DNA of 64,000 nucleotides from Imbricaverruca yamaguchii (lineage: Eukaryota; Arthropoda; Thecostraca; Neoverrucidae), in contig JAOTOL010001230.1 in the NCBI GenBank assembly GCA_034440575.1, positions 174,501-238,500 of the forward strand, in the 5' to 3' direction. Position 1 is the first letter of the stretch; every line of letters starts with the position of its first letter. The notes below the pieces were generated by a model. It worked only from the letters and a program-made list of their open reading frames with translations, made no database searches and was not told the DNA's origin. Position numbers and translations under genes: made by a program. This document shows, in pieces, positions 26,301-38,300 of this stretch.

Positions 26301-29300
26301 AACAGCATACTGATAAATGCATCTTTTTCTTTGATTTCATATACCTAATTTATCATCACTATTTTAGTACTAACAATACAAAATACCCATATTTACAAAT
26401 TGATATTGCATAACAGATATCACAGGTAATCTTTTTTCCTCAAATTGTGGTCAATGATGTCCATGCATCACAACCCGCAATGGTGGGTATGAACAACTTA
26501 TCAACGGATACTGTAAGATATTCGACTAAAAGCTTCATGGAAACCTACCACAACGCACCATGTCGATACATCATTAGGAGGGATGCCGATTCAGTGTTCA
26601 AAAAGTGGTATATTCCACCTTATTTCAAGAAAAAAAAACTATCACTGATTCAAGGCATAGGAAAGGAAGTGAAACAAAGCATGCAATTTGATTCTGAGTT
26701 ACTTTGTGTTATTCTAGTCTTGTTCATTTTAAGCCAGCCAACTTTAGTCGGTTTAAACTACCGCGGTAGTCTAAACTGGCAAACGTTACTCCATATTAGC
26801 TGGCTCATGTTAACACCTTGCGCAACAGTAATGTTTGGATCATAAATATAATGAGGTTGTCTACAATCCCGGGCAGAAGTATGTTGCATGCCCCATACAG
26901 TTACAGGACGATCGCATGATGACTGTAGATTTCATCACCAGAAAACGAAAGTCTATGTAAACATCAGGCATGATAAGCCTATCGACGCCATAGTCAATAG
27001 CGGGAAGACCGCACACCGTATTTCGACGCGCCACAAGCCAATCACGCCATTTATCCCTATCACGATCCACACTGCAACGCCAATATCTGTCCACATCAGC
27101 GTGACGCTGAATACATACGCGTCGTGGCATGTTGGGTTACGGCTATTCGGGAGAGCAGTGTTGAGCCGCCTACATCAGACTCCCCAACAACCCCTACCGT
27201 CCGCCTTTAGACACAGGCCAATCTCCAATATACAAACTAAATACCCGCCCCGTCCCTAGACGCACACACCGTCTCCATGTTCACCTACCATCCACATTAG
27301 GGTGTGTCGCCTGAATGGTTTTTCTTATGCATAGTGAAATTATCGTGCAGATCACCTGAAAAAACCCTGTGGTCGAAACAAAATCGAAATCAAACAATAA
27401 ACAAAATATGCGACGGGCCGATAAAGGAACAAATTTGCCGGGCGCCCGGCGTTGAAGTCTCCAGTGATGGCGCTCCGTCCCGATTGGCATCTAACACCAC
27501 GCGTCGGCCGCCGTCGGAGCGCCGCCGCGGCGCTGTGACGAAAAAGGCGGCAGTCGGTGCTGTGGATGACTTATGGATGGATTCTGGTAATTCAAAAACA
27601 GATCAGGGGAGCCGGGATATATCTGATTGCAAAGATTAAACTTCACTGAAGGACTGATCGCTCCACTTTCCTTTGTCTCTGCTCCACCTTTCACAGTGCT
27701 ATGAATCATCATTCGAATAAATTGCGTACGCACTAACGACACAAAGTAGCTTCGCATGCCATACACCCCTGTTTTATTAGTCAATCCAAGTCTCCTGTTC
27801 CTTTTCGTTACTCAAGTTTCAAGGGAAACTGGGATTATCAGCAGTAGGGACAACCTATTAACGAGGGCGACACGAGCCGGCGGCGATCGTCGCATGGCGC
27901 GGGGGATGGGCTGGGATGGGGCGGGAGACGGCCGGCGCACGGTGAGGGTAGAGAACACAAAGAGCGAGACAGGGCAGGGGAGGGGAGGGAGAGACAGGGG
28001 AGGGGAGGGCCGCCGAGACAAGGCAGTCGGCGGCGGAGACCCGGCGGGACGGCCCGAAAAAGTGGTTTGGTGTCTGCAAGTTGTGCCCACTGCTTGTGAA
28101 GTGTGATAATACCTGCGTCGGTGTGATCGGGGTAAGAGTTCGAACATGAAGACCCGCGCTTACACCAAAGGGCTTTTGGTTCCTTCTGAACTAAAAACAA
28201 GCCGACTGCCCACGAGAATTTACGTTCTGAATTACTTGAGTAAAGTGAATAGAGACTCATGCGTTGCGAACAAAAGGTTGAAAGAGAGGCTAGCACCCCA
28301 TATAAAGTTTGTCGCGGAAAGTGTGATGAAAATGTGGTGCTGCGAAGGAATACCAATTGTTGGGAGGGCCCCAGTCGAACATATGGTTCGAGAATGCCGC
28401 GATCGCTACTTGCGATACATGAAAACTGCTGGAAAGAAGTCGGCATCACCAGGTGTACGTCCGTCCGGTGATGAGTGGTTTGGAAAATTATTTGATATAG
28501 CCCGCTGCAAATGTGCTGATATCGATAGCTGCAAATGTGCGATGGCCGACAAAGTGCCACGAATGAAGTTTCCCTTTGTCCAAGACCAGAGAGGACCTCG
28601 CCAAATGCAAATCGGCACCGCAGATATCCGTGAAACCACTCGTCGACGCGCCATGGACGAAAGGTCTGACCGTCGAGAGAGTCACATCACCACAACCGGG
28701 ACCTTCTGGAATGGCCCAGCTAGATTTTACTTCAGACCAAGATTCCGCCACAGATTCATCATCGCTCACATCTGTAGTCAATGAGTCAGAGTATATGGTG
28801 AACAGTAACACAGACGAACTGCTAAATACGGCTCTAGCAGCAGATCGGCACGGAGTGTCTAATCGTGCGTGTGCTGTGATCATAAATGGTTTCCAAGTGG
28901 ACATTGGTCGGATCACTTCTGACGATATGGACTGCATAGTGGATAGCAAAAAAGTATGGCGAGCAAGGGATCGGATTAGAAGAGAGGTAGTAGCCCAGAG
29001 CCATGAGGATCATGCAGGTCGTGTATCTGGTCTCTACTTCGACGGTAGAAAAGACGACACGCTTATGACAGCCAGTTCAAAGAAGACGGAAGAGCACATT
29101 GTGGTTGTAGCTGAGTCAGACAGTGCATATTTAGGACATTTTACCCTACAGACTGGGAAAGCGGAGGACACTTTTCAGGACCTGAACGCCGTTGCATATG
29201 AGTTTGGTGCGGATGTTTCGTGTTTGGCTGTGACGGCACGAGAGTTAATACTGGCCAAAAAGGTGGTGTTATCCGTTTGTTTGAGCTCGGACAAAAACCC

Positions 29301-32300
29301 CCCGTCCACTGGTTTGTGTGCCAACTTCATGTGTGTGTGATTGTGGTTTTAGGGGATCGACCATGGTTGGTCATTTAGCGCCCTGCCAACTTCATGCAAA
29401 TGAACTTAATCTTCGTGCAGTATTTAGCCAGTTAGATGGAGTCACAACAGGACCTAAGTCGTTTAGTGGGCTGATTGGCCGGGCTGCTGCAGGCGCAGTA
29501 GAAACCTTGCCAGTGGTCGATTTTGAGCCAATCGATGGCGGAAATGTTTCAGAAATGACGCAGGAGATTCTCAGTGACCTAAGTTCAGATCAGGCTATTC
29601 TGTACAGTCTGGCGCGTAGTCTCCAGTCCGCCTAGTGTATCTCAGATAGAACTGCAAAAATGAAGATAGGTCCACTAAACCACTCCAGGTGGCTGACTCT
29701 GGCGGCGCGAATTCTCCGGCTCTGCATATCAACCGAACAGCCATCAGACAGTCTGAGAATGCTAGCGGAGTTCATCGTGTGCCACTATACTCCCATGTGG
29801 TTCTGCATCAAGAAGAACTGGAAATGTTCTGACGGTCCTGGCAATGTGCTGCACAGCGTGCAACTTCTCAAAAGTTTGCGACCTGAGATAGCGGCCATGG
29901 TGCAGCCGGTAATACAGCGCAACAGCTACTGGTGTCACCCTGAGGCAGTACTGCTAGCAATGGCAGCGGGCCAAGATCAAGCAACGCGGGAAAGGGCGGT
30001 CACTCAAATCCAGCAGTGTCGCAGAACTCAAGTCGATAGTGATACTGATGAAGTGCGGAAGTTCAAGCTTCCAAAAGTGAATATGGGGGCAAACAGCATC
30101 ATGGAGCTGATTGATTGGTGTAATGAGGCGATACCCGAGCCGCTCTTGACGCAACAACTGTCCGATGATGACTTACTAGACATCATCGCGAGTCCTCTCG
30201 AAGTACCGCCATACCACGTGCACAGTCAGACGGTGGAACGGATGGTGAAAGTGGTGACCGAGGCGTCTTTGAAGGTAATTGGTGAAGAGGCCCGCCACGG
30301 TTACATTGTGGCGAAGTTGAAACACAGGTCAGCAATGCCAGTGCTCAGCAGCAAAAAGGATTTCATGTCGGGTTTTCTGTCGAGCATGTAGACAAGTAGT
30401 ACAGTTATAAAATGATAGTTCGTAGAAAAAAAATGTGGCCGCTCGTACAAAAGGTGGCGTCACTGTATGCAAGTCTCCTTCGGTTGTAGTGGAACGGAGC
30501 ATGATGCCGATTTCGCCTGGTCTATTTGTCATAACAATAAGATATCAAGTGTCTCAGAATGATTTAATTGGTCTTCGATGTAAACAGATGAGGAATTTTG
30601 AAGATGTTCAAGCTTTCAAAAGTGAAAATATTAGCATTATACGCCGATAGATCTACCGATTGAAAATGGAACGAACAAGCGACGTAAAGTGAACCTTTCT
30701 TTCAGGCGTCAGATATCCAGGCAACTTATTAAGCGACTGGTGCTTATCAAAAACATTTTACCCCACTAAACACTTTCATTTAGTTTTATTAATGAGCTTC
30801 ATCACCAGAATCCATTCATCAGTCATCCACAGCACCGACTGCCGCCTATTTCGTCACAGCGCCGCGGCGGCGCTCCGACGGTGGCCGGACGCGTGGCGTT
30901 AGATGCCAATCGCAACGGAGCGCCATCACTGGAGACTTCAACGCCGGGCGCCCGGCAAATCTGTTTCTTTATCGGCCTGTCGCATATTTTGTTTATTGTT
31001 TGATTTCGATTTGGTTTCGACCACAGGTTTTTTTAAGGTGATCTGCACGATAATTTCACTAAGCGAAGTGCAATTTCCAAAAAAAGGTCCTTCGTGACGC
31101 ACCCTAATCCACATACCCAGCCTCTAACCCCATATATACCTATCATCCCTGGGCCCACCCATCTTCCATACCCAGCCGTCGTCTCCAGTCCCACACAGCG
31201 TCACCAAACTCAACTTCCGTCTCCAACGGCACCCTCTATCACTAGTCCCACCCTGAGTTACCACACTCTCCACTCCCAGACTCACCGTGCATCCCCAGGC
31301 AGACTCGCCATCCTCAGTACCATACTCTATCCCCGTACTCGCCTATCGTCTCGGACTCAACCTCCCTCCTCAGTGCCACCATTCGTCCACAGAACCACCC
31401 TCCTTTCTCAGTCCCACCATTCGCCCCAGACCCACTCTCCCTCAGTTCCACCCTTCGCCCCCGACACACCCTCCCTCCACAGTTCCACCATTCGTCCTCG
31501 GACCCACCCTAGCCCCACAGTTCCATCATTCGTCTCCGGACCCACCCTTCTTTCTCAGTTCCATCATTCGTCTTCGGACTAACCCTCCCTACCCAGTTCC
31601 ACCATTCGCCCCGGACCCACCCTCCCCCCTCAGTTCCACCATTCGCCCCCGGACCCACTCTCCCTTCTAAGTGCCACTCTTCGTCCTGGACCCACCCTCC
31701 CTCTTCAGTGCCACCCCGCTCCCCCGGACACACTCCCCCTCCTCAGTTCCACCCTTCGTCCTGGACTCACCCTCTGTCTCTAGCTGGTGGACAATGAACT
31801 CGAAGTGCTGCCACTCTGTAGAGTTGACGGGTGGCGGCGGCGTGAACGGCACCAGCAGACCCAGAATCACCAGCAGCGCAAACACCAGAGTGAATGCCAG
31901 TGAGTACTTTACAGCTACAAGCGCTCGCTGTCGTGACGTCGGCTGGTCGGGGTCTCTGCCGACCAACACGTAAGACGCCCCGGTAAGACAAACGAGTGCC
32001 AGCGGCCAGTCAAATACACCAATCAGCCATTGGTCGGAACAAACAAGCGTTCATCATAACAGTGACGTAATCGCCAGACCATATCCTCTTTTGAAAATTC
32101 ACACACTCGTTAGTTGAATCCGACACTTCCCAGGCAAATTCGACACTAATAAGATTAATCGAACACATGACACACTAATGTAGACATTCTGAGACCAATC
32201 TGACACTCCTGAGACCAGTGGTACGTCTGAGACCAATATGATACGCGTTTTGTGAATTACGTTACGTCGAAACAGATCAAATACTTGTGAGACCAATCGC

Positions 32301-35300
32301 ATCTGATTTCAGGGCCATTGACGACTCACTAAGCCAGCATTATTACATGGGCCGTTCTCACGACAGGTCTCCACGTCACACTGCCAGCACAGACCGCCGC
32401 GACACGTGTGTCGTGGAGCTCACGGTGACATGATCATAACTCCTCCATAAGAACACGTCGTTCCCGAGGCTATAGCGAGGAACGCAGCAGACGTCGACGT
32501 CGATCTCCGTGACGAAGAGCAAGCGCAATCAAACATCAGTGAAACAATGAAATGGGAGTAACATCAGTGAAATAGTGAAACGGGCGTAAGACCAGAGGAA
32601 CAGAAAGAGCAAGCGCGAGCAAGCATCAGTAGAACAGTGAAACGGAAGTAACATCAGTGAAACAATGAAGCAGAAAGAGAAAGCGCGAGCAAACATCAGT
32701 GGAACAGTGAAACGGGAGCAACATCAGTGAAAGAGAAAAGGCAAGCGCCAGCACACATCAGTGGAACAGTGAAATGGAAGTAACATCAGTGAAACGGTGA
32801 AATAGCAAGAGCAAGTGCAAGCGAAGATCAGTTTGAGCGACATGCCATGATTCCGAGCGTATGGTGCTTTTCGTCAGTGAGGTGTGTAAATCGCTTTGAA
32901 GGCAACATTCGATAAAAAGCGAAACAGTTGTCCCGAAGTTCAAAGTAACGTCTACGCTCGTCAGCGTATGCAGGACACGAGATCAAAACATGGTGCACTG
33001 TCAGTGGTGATAAACATCTAGCGCACTGGGGTCTGTCGCCGCCGCACAGCAGGTACCCGTGCGTGGCGTAAGTGTGCCCTATGCGGAGGCGACATAATGT
33101 CACCTCCTCTTTCGATGCATATGATGGGACGAACCCCATGGTTCCAAACGTAGCTTGATGCCTCGCAGCTTGTTCGCACTGGTCTCGTCCCACATTGTTT
33201 GCCACTTTTCCAAGACGGAAATATGTCTGTAATAGTCTGTGGCGGGAAGCGGCAGCGACCGGGTGCACGGGGAATGCGCTGCTCGCCTTGCCGCAGCGTC
33301 CGCCAACTCGTTTCCAGCAATTCCAACATGGCCAGGAAGCCAACACAGAAACACTCGCCGTCCCAAGCGGTGCACAGCAGTGAGACACCTTAGAATATCA
33401 CGCACAAGTGGGTTGGAGGGATAAAATGTTTTCACCGCTTAAAGAGACTACTTAAGACTACTTAAAGAGTCAGTGAAAACCACATGGCGATCACCTTCTG
33501 ACACATCGATATAGCATAGGGCCATCAAAATGGTTACAAGTTCCGATGAGTATACAGATGCGTGCTTCGGGAGAGAAAATGGTCGGGTAACGGTGCCACA
33601 AACGAATCCGCTGCCAACACCATCATCAGTTCTAGAGCCATCGGTATATGTGGTCACTCATTCATGAAATGAAGCGATGCGTTCAAGGGCCAGCGAGCGT
33701 AACTCTTCCGGAGACATCGGCTTTCCTGGTCCTAGCAAGGGATAAATCCATCTCTGGTGCGATCAACTCCCATGGAGGGTTCTCCGTGTGCTCGACATTC
33801 CGGATACCTTGGAGTCTGACCCGGCTTTCCCGGAAAAGTTCACGAATGCGTACACCGAACGGAGCAACACTCAAGTTTCGATCTGCGGGGAAAATGGTCG
33901 CCAGTCGTCGCGAAAAAACATGTGCGTAAGCGGGATGAGCAGAGAGCTGGCGAAGTTTGCAGGCGTAGCGCATACCCAGCCTTTCTCTACGCAGGCAGAG
34001 GGGCGGCTCATGTGCCTCTGCTAGAAGGCTTACCGTGGGTGAGGTACGAAATGCGCCAGTTGCAATGCGGATAGCAGTGTGGTGGATGGTGTCAAGCACA
34101 TGCTTATTAGCTGCAGCAGCACCGTCATAGATAAAACTTGCGTAGTCAAGTTTTGAACGTATCAGAGAACGATACAACAACATAAGCGTACCTCGATCAG
34201 CACTATAAGATGTACGAGCAACGCATTTCATGATATTCAGTGCGCTAAAACATTTTTCACGTACAATTTTCAGGTGGTGCAAGTATGTAAGACGTTGGCC
34301 AAATTCCACCCCAAGAAATCGCACCAAGGGTTGAACGGGTATACTCCTGCCGTAAAGTTTAATTTCGATATTCTGGTCACATCGGCGACGAGAAAAATGG
34401 AGGGCGACAGTTTTCGTTGCAGAAAATGAAAATCCATTGACGTTTGCCCACTTTTCCAGGCACGAAACTGCTAGTTGCAACTGCCGTTGTAATGCTGGTG
34501 TTCGTGAAGCGCAGGACCAAATGGCAAAATCATCTACGAAAAGTGATCGCCCCATGCTCCGCAGAATGGAATCGCCGATATCATCGATCATGATACCGAA
34601 TAGTGGAACGCTGAGAACACTTCCCCGTGGGACACCGTTTTCCTGGATGAACCAGCGTGAGAAATGGAAGCCAATGCCAACCCGAAATCTCCTTTCTTTC
34701 AAAAACATTTGCAGAACAATTCCAATGCGACCATATATTCCTTTCTTTACGAGTTTCATGAGGGTTCCGTAATGCCATGTTGTGTCATATGCTTTCTCAA
34801 TGTCGAAGAAAACAGCCCCCAGATGGCGTTTTCCACGAAAGCAACCCTTACCAAGGTGTCTAGAGATAAAAAGTGATGAGTGGTGCTTCTGTTTTTTCGG
34901 AAATCGCATTGATAATTTGCAAGAAGGTCGTGTTTTTTCTAGGAACCACATGAGGCGAACGCTGACCATCTTTTCCAATAGCTTGCAAAGGGCAGATGTC
35001 AATGATATTGGGAGGTAGTTCAAAGGGTTGGTACCGCTTTTCCCAGGTTTAAGAAGGGGGACTACCGTGGCATCCCTTCACGATGGAGGGAATAGCCCGA
35101 CCTCCCATAAATGGTTAAATGCACGTAGAAGTACTGATGTAACTCCCTGCGGCAGATGTCTCAATAACTCATTGTGTACACAATCCGGGCCCTCAGCGAC
35201 GCTTGCAAGAGAAGGAATGGCAGATGCCAGCTCAGATCTGGTAAACGGTTGGTTATATGAAAGTCGATCAGGCGTTGAAAAATAAATCCGAGTCATTTCA

Positions 35301-38300
35301 CAGCGGCGTTTATGACGAAGGAAGGCTGGATCAATGGTACCAGTTTGGCATCTTGCAGCAAGTGCGGTTACAAATTCGTTGGCTACATCCACCGGGTGAG
35401 CAACTTCACGATCGCCAATAACTAATATAGGGAGAGGGATCGAACTAAGTTGGCCAGAGGTCCGTTTAATTCTGGACCAGATCAGAGAGTGGGGAGTAAA
35501 GCGGCTCAAAGAGTTCATATACAACCGCCAAGATGACCGGTTTGCTTCCTGTATCGTACGCCGCACGAAAGCCCTAGCACGTCTAAACTCTATTAAATTT
35601 GTGGTGGTACTGTTACGGTTGAAAGCTCTAAATGCGCGTCGCTTCGCTCGGGTGGCATCCCGGCACTCGAGCGTCCACCAAGGAAATGGGGTACGCCTAG
35701 AGGACACAGTGGTTCTGGGTATGCATCTTGATGCACATTCTAGAAGGAGAGAAGTAGATGTCTCTATTGAAATTGCTGGTTGATCATAGTACGAACAAAA
35801 AACACGCTGTACCTGGTCTTCAAAGATTTCCCAGTCCGCGTTTTTTAAAGTTCCATCGCTGTGGTCGTGGTTCCAATATCGGGCTACCTTGGTAATGTAG
35901 CCAGATGGGAAAATGGTCGCTTCCCAATGAGTCCTCGTCAACCGACCATTCAAAACTGTTAACCAGCTGTGGGCTCACGAGACTAAGATCCAAAGCCGAA
36001 GTAAGACCTGATGGGAGGCAAAATGGGTACCTGCTCCAGTGTTTAATATGCAAAGAGATGTAAGTAGAATGAAATCTTCCAAGAGACGCCCGCGAGAGTT
36101 ACTATCAGCGCAGCCCCATATAGTGTTACGGGAATTAAAATATCCTAAAAGAAGGAGGGGAGGAGTTAGTTGAGAGAAGACCTTCTTCATATTATTGATT
36201 GGAAATACAACACAAGGGGGAGGAACAGGGAGCAGACAGTAATAGCGCGACGGTTCAGAAGTATACGTGCGGCCACCGCCTGTAAGGCGGTTGTCAACAC
36301 TATTTCTTTTCCAGGAACGCTGTGGTGTACAGCCAGAAGCACCCCACCATGAGTAATGGTGCTAACTAGGACATCCTTACGAAAGACAGAATAGTTTCTA
36401 ATGGATATATCGTGCTCTGGTCTATGTTTTGTTTCCTGCAGGCATACTATTGCTGGGCATTGCTGATTAAGAACTCTCTGGAGTTCTTAAAAACTAGTTC
36501 TAAAACCTCTACAGTTCCATTGTAAAAAGTGTGCATGGCGGGCGGTTTAACTCCTAAAGCATGTTTCGAAAAATATCACATATATAGTCAGTAATGGCTT
36601 CTCCATAAAAAGTCGCATGATACAATGGTCACTGGTTAGAAAATTGCGTAGGGGGTTAAAGCCGCGCTCCTTGCCCAGGAATGGAATCCGCTAGCTCATC
36701 TTGGCAGTTACAGCAACTGGGTCCTAGGGCGAAACCGCAGAGACGCTTCCGCTGGTGGGGAGCTCGACAATGGCATTCCCCTTTTCTGGGGACCCAAACG
36801 GGGTGGAGGAGGAGGAGGGCCCATCTTGTCTGACGGAGCCGGCCCTTCCACTCGACGTCCCGGCGATGGGGTGGCCGGCCTTGGGGGAAGAGACTTATCT
36901 GTCCCTTGACGTCCACTCGTTCGGGTCCTCTCCATCTGGGCGAGTCGTGCTCGCTTGGCCTCGCGGGCACGCCTTTCGGCTTCCTGGTGCTTGAAGCTTT
37001 CGTCGGAGATATGGATTGTGCGGTGGGTGCTGCGTGACGTTGATGGAGGTGCGGAAGCGGATGTTGAGGGTGAGGGCGAGGCCTGTCTCACGGGGAGGGG
37101 GTTGGATTCGGGAAGGGAGGATGTGGATAAGAAGGATTTGGAGGTGGTGGTGGTGGTGCGTGGAGGGATTTATGGGAGGTTGGAGGACGGATGGGATGTA
37201 GGAGGTGGGGATTTCAGGGTAGGTGACGGTGAAGGCTTTGGCGGGGAGGACCGAACAGGCCTCTTGGTCCGTTGGACTTGAATCCACTCCCCGCTTGCCA
37301 ATGTTGGCCGAGATACATCTGGTGGGTTGTCATCGCGATCACACGTGGTGGGTGGGACACCTGTGGGCTCCCGAGTCGCCTGGTGTTGGCTGCCTCTGTG
37401 CAGCAGGTGTCTCGAGTGGAACTCCAAAAGCTCCAAGTAGGGCTGTTAGGTGTGATATCAGCTCAGATGCCTTGTTGGGTTGTATATACTGTGTGGCCGT
37501 CAAGGTAGATTTGGTTTTTGCCCAGTAAGAAATCCTGGGGCGTGATGCTTGATATAGGTCCCTGGCCTCTCTAAATGTGATCTTTCTGGTGGGCTTTATT
37601 GAGATAATCTCCCTTTCTTTAATATAATTCGGGCATGTGCGGTCGTACGCGGTGTGGGGATACTGTCCTTGAGCGCAGTTGACACAGAACAAGTTTTTGG
37701 ATACGCGACTTTCACCTGTTTCACATTTCACATGTTCACCTGCTGCACGCGAGCCGGTTACGGCAAAATTTGGTGGTATGTCCAAACCGTTGGCACTTGA
37801 AGCAACGCATGGGGCTGGGAAGAAATTATCGTACCTTAACCCGTACGTAACCCACTCGTATCTCCGGAGGTAAATTTGTTCTGCTAAATGTCAGGATAAC
37901 GTTTTTTGTCGTAACGAGATCTGCTCCTCTCTTTACCTTCATTTTCCTCGCGCCAATCACACCAAAGTTTGAGAGCCCATCCACGATTTCGTCCTCGGAC
38001 ACATCCCTTAAATCAAAGCAATTTATAATCCCACGCGAGGTGTTTTTCGTTTTATGAGGCTCCACAGTGATTTTGATCGTTTTTTCTCCTTCTTCCGTCC
38101 TTTCGCATACCGTACACGAATTCAGACATTGTAAGTGCGACACCTGCCTGCTCTGCTTCAGCAAATTCCACCTCCAGTGTACCGACCCTCAACTTCTGGC
38201 AACTCACAATCTCACTGAATCCGTGCTCTTCTTTTCTGAAATGGGGATAGAGACGTAGACTTTGTGTTTTCCCTAAGACGAGGGCTCGAGGGCCGGGGGC

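Larger units (their letters stand above)
27298..31106 (+). mobile_element. hAT-like DNA transposon with about 300-bp inverted repeats
   Basis: 3809-bp element with exact 8-bp flanks ATCCACAT (27290-27297 and 31107-31114). The ends are inverted: TAGGGTGTGTCGCC at left and TAGGGTGCGTCACG at right in reverse complement. Similarity continues inward for about 300 bases (27298-27600 against 30800-31106) with small indels, including a shared GGGCGCCCGG palindrome. The single internal gene is a broken transposase. The 8-bp duplication and TAGGG tip are typical of hAT elements; the inverted repeats are unusually long. It lies in LMBRD1 intron 4. Confidence 0.9.

Noticed and set aside
31094..31733. Pro/Ser/Thr-rich plus-strand protein
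   Set aside because: Translation of the C-rich exon 4 donor minisatellite.
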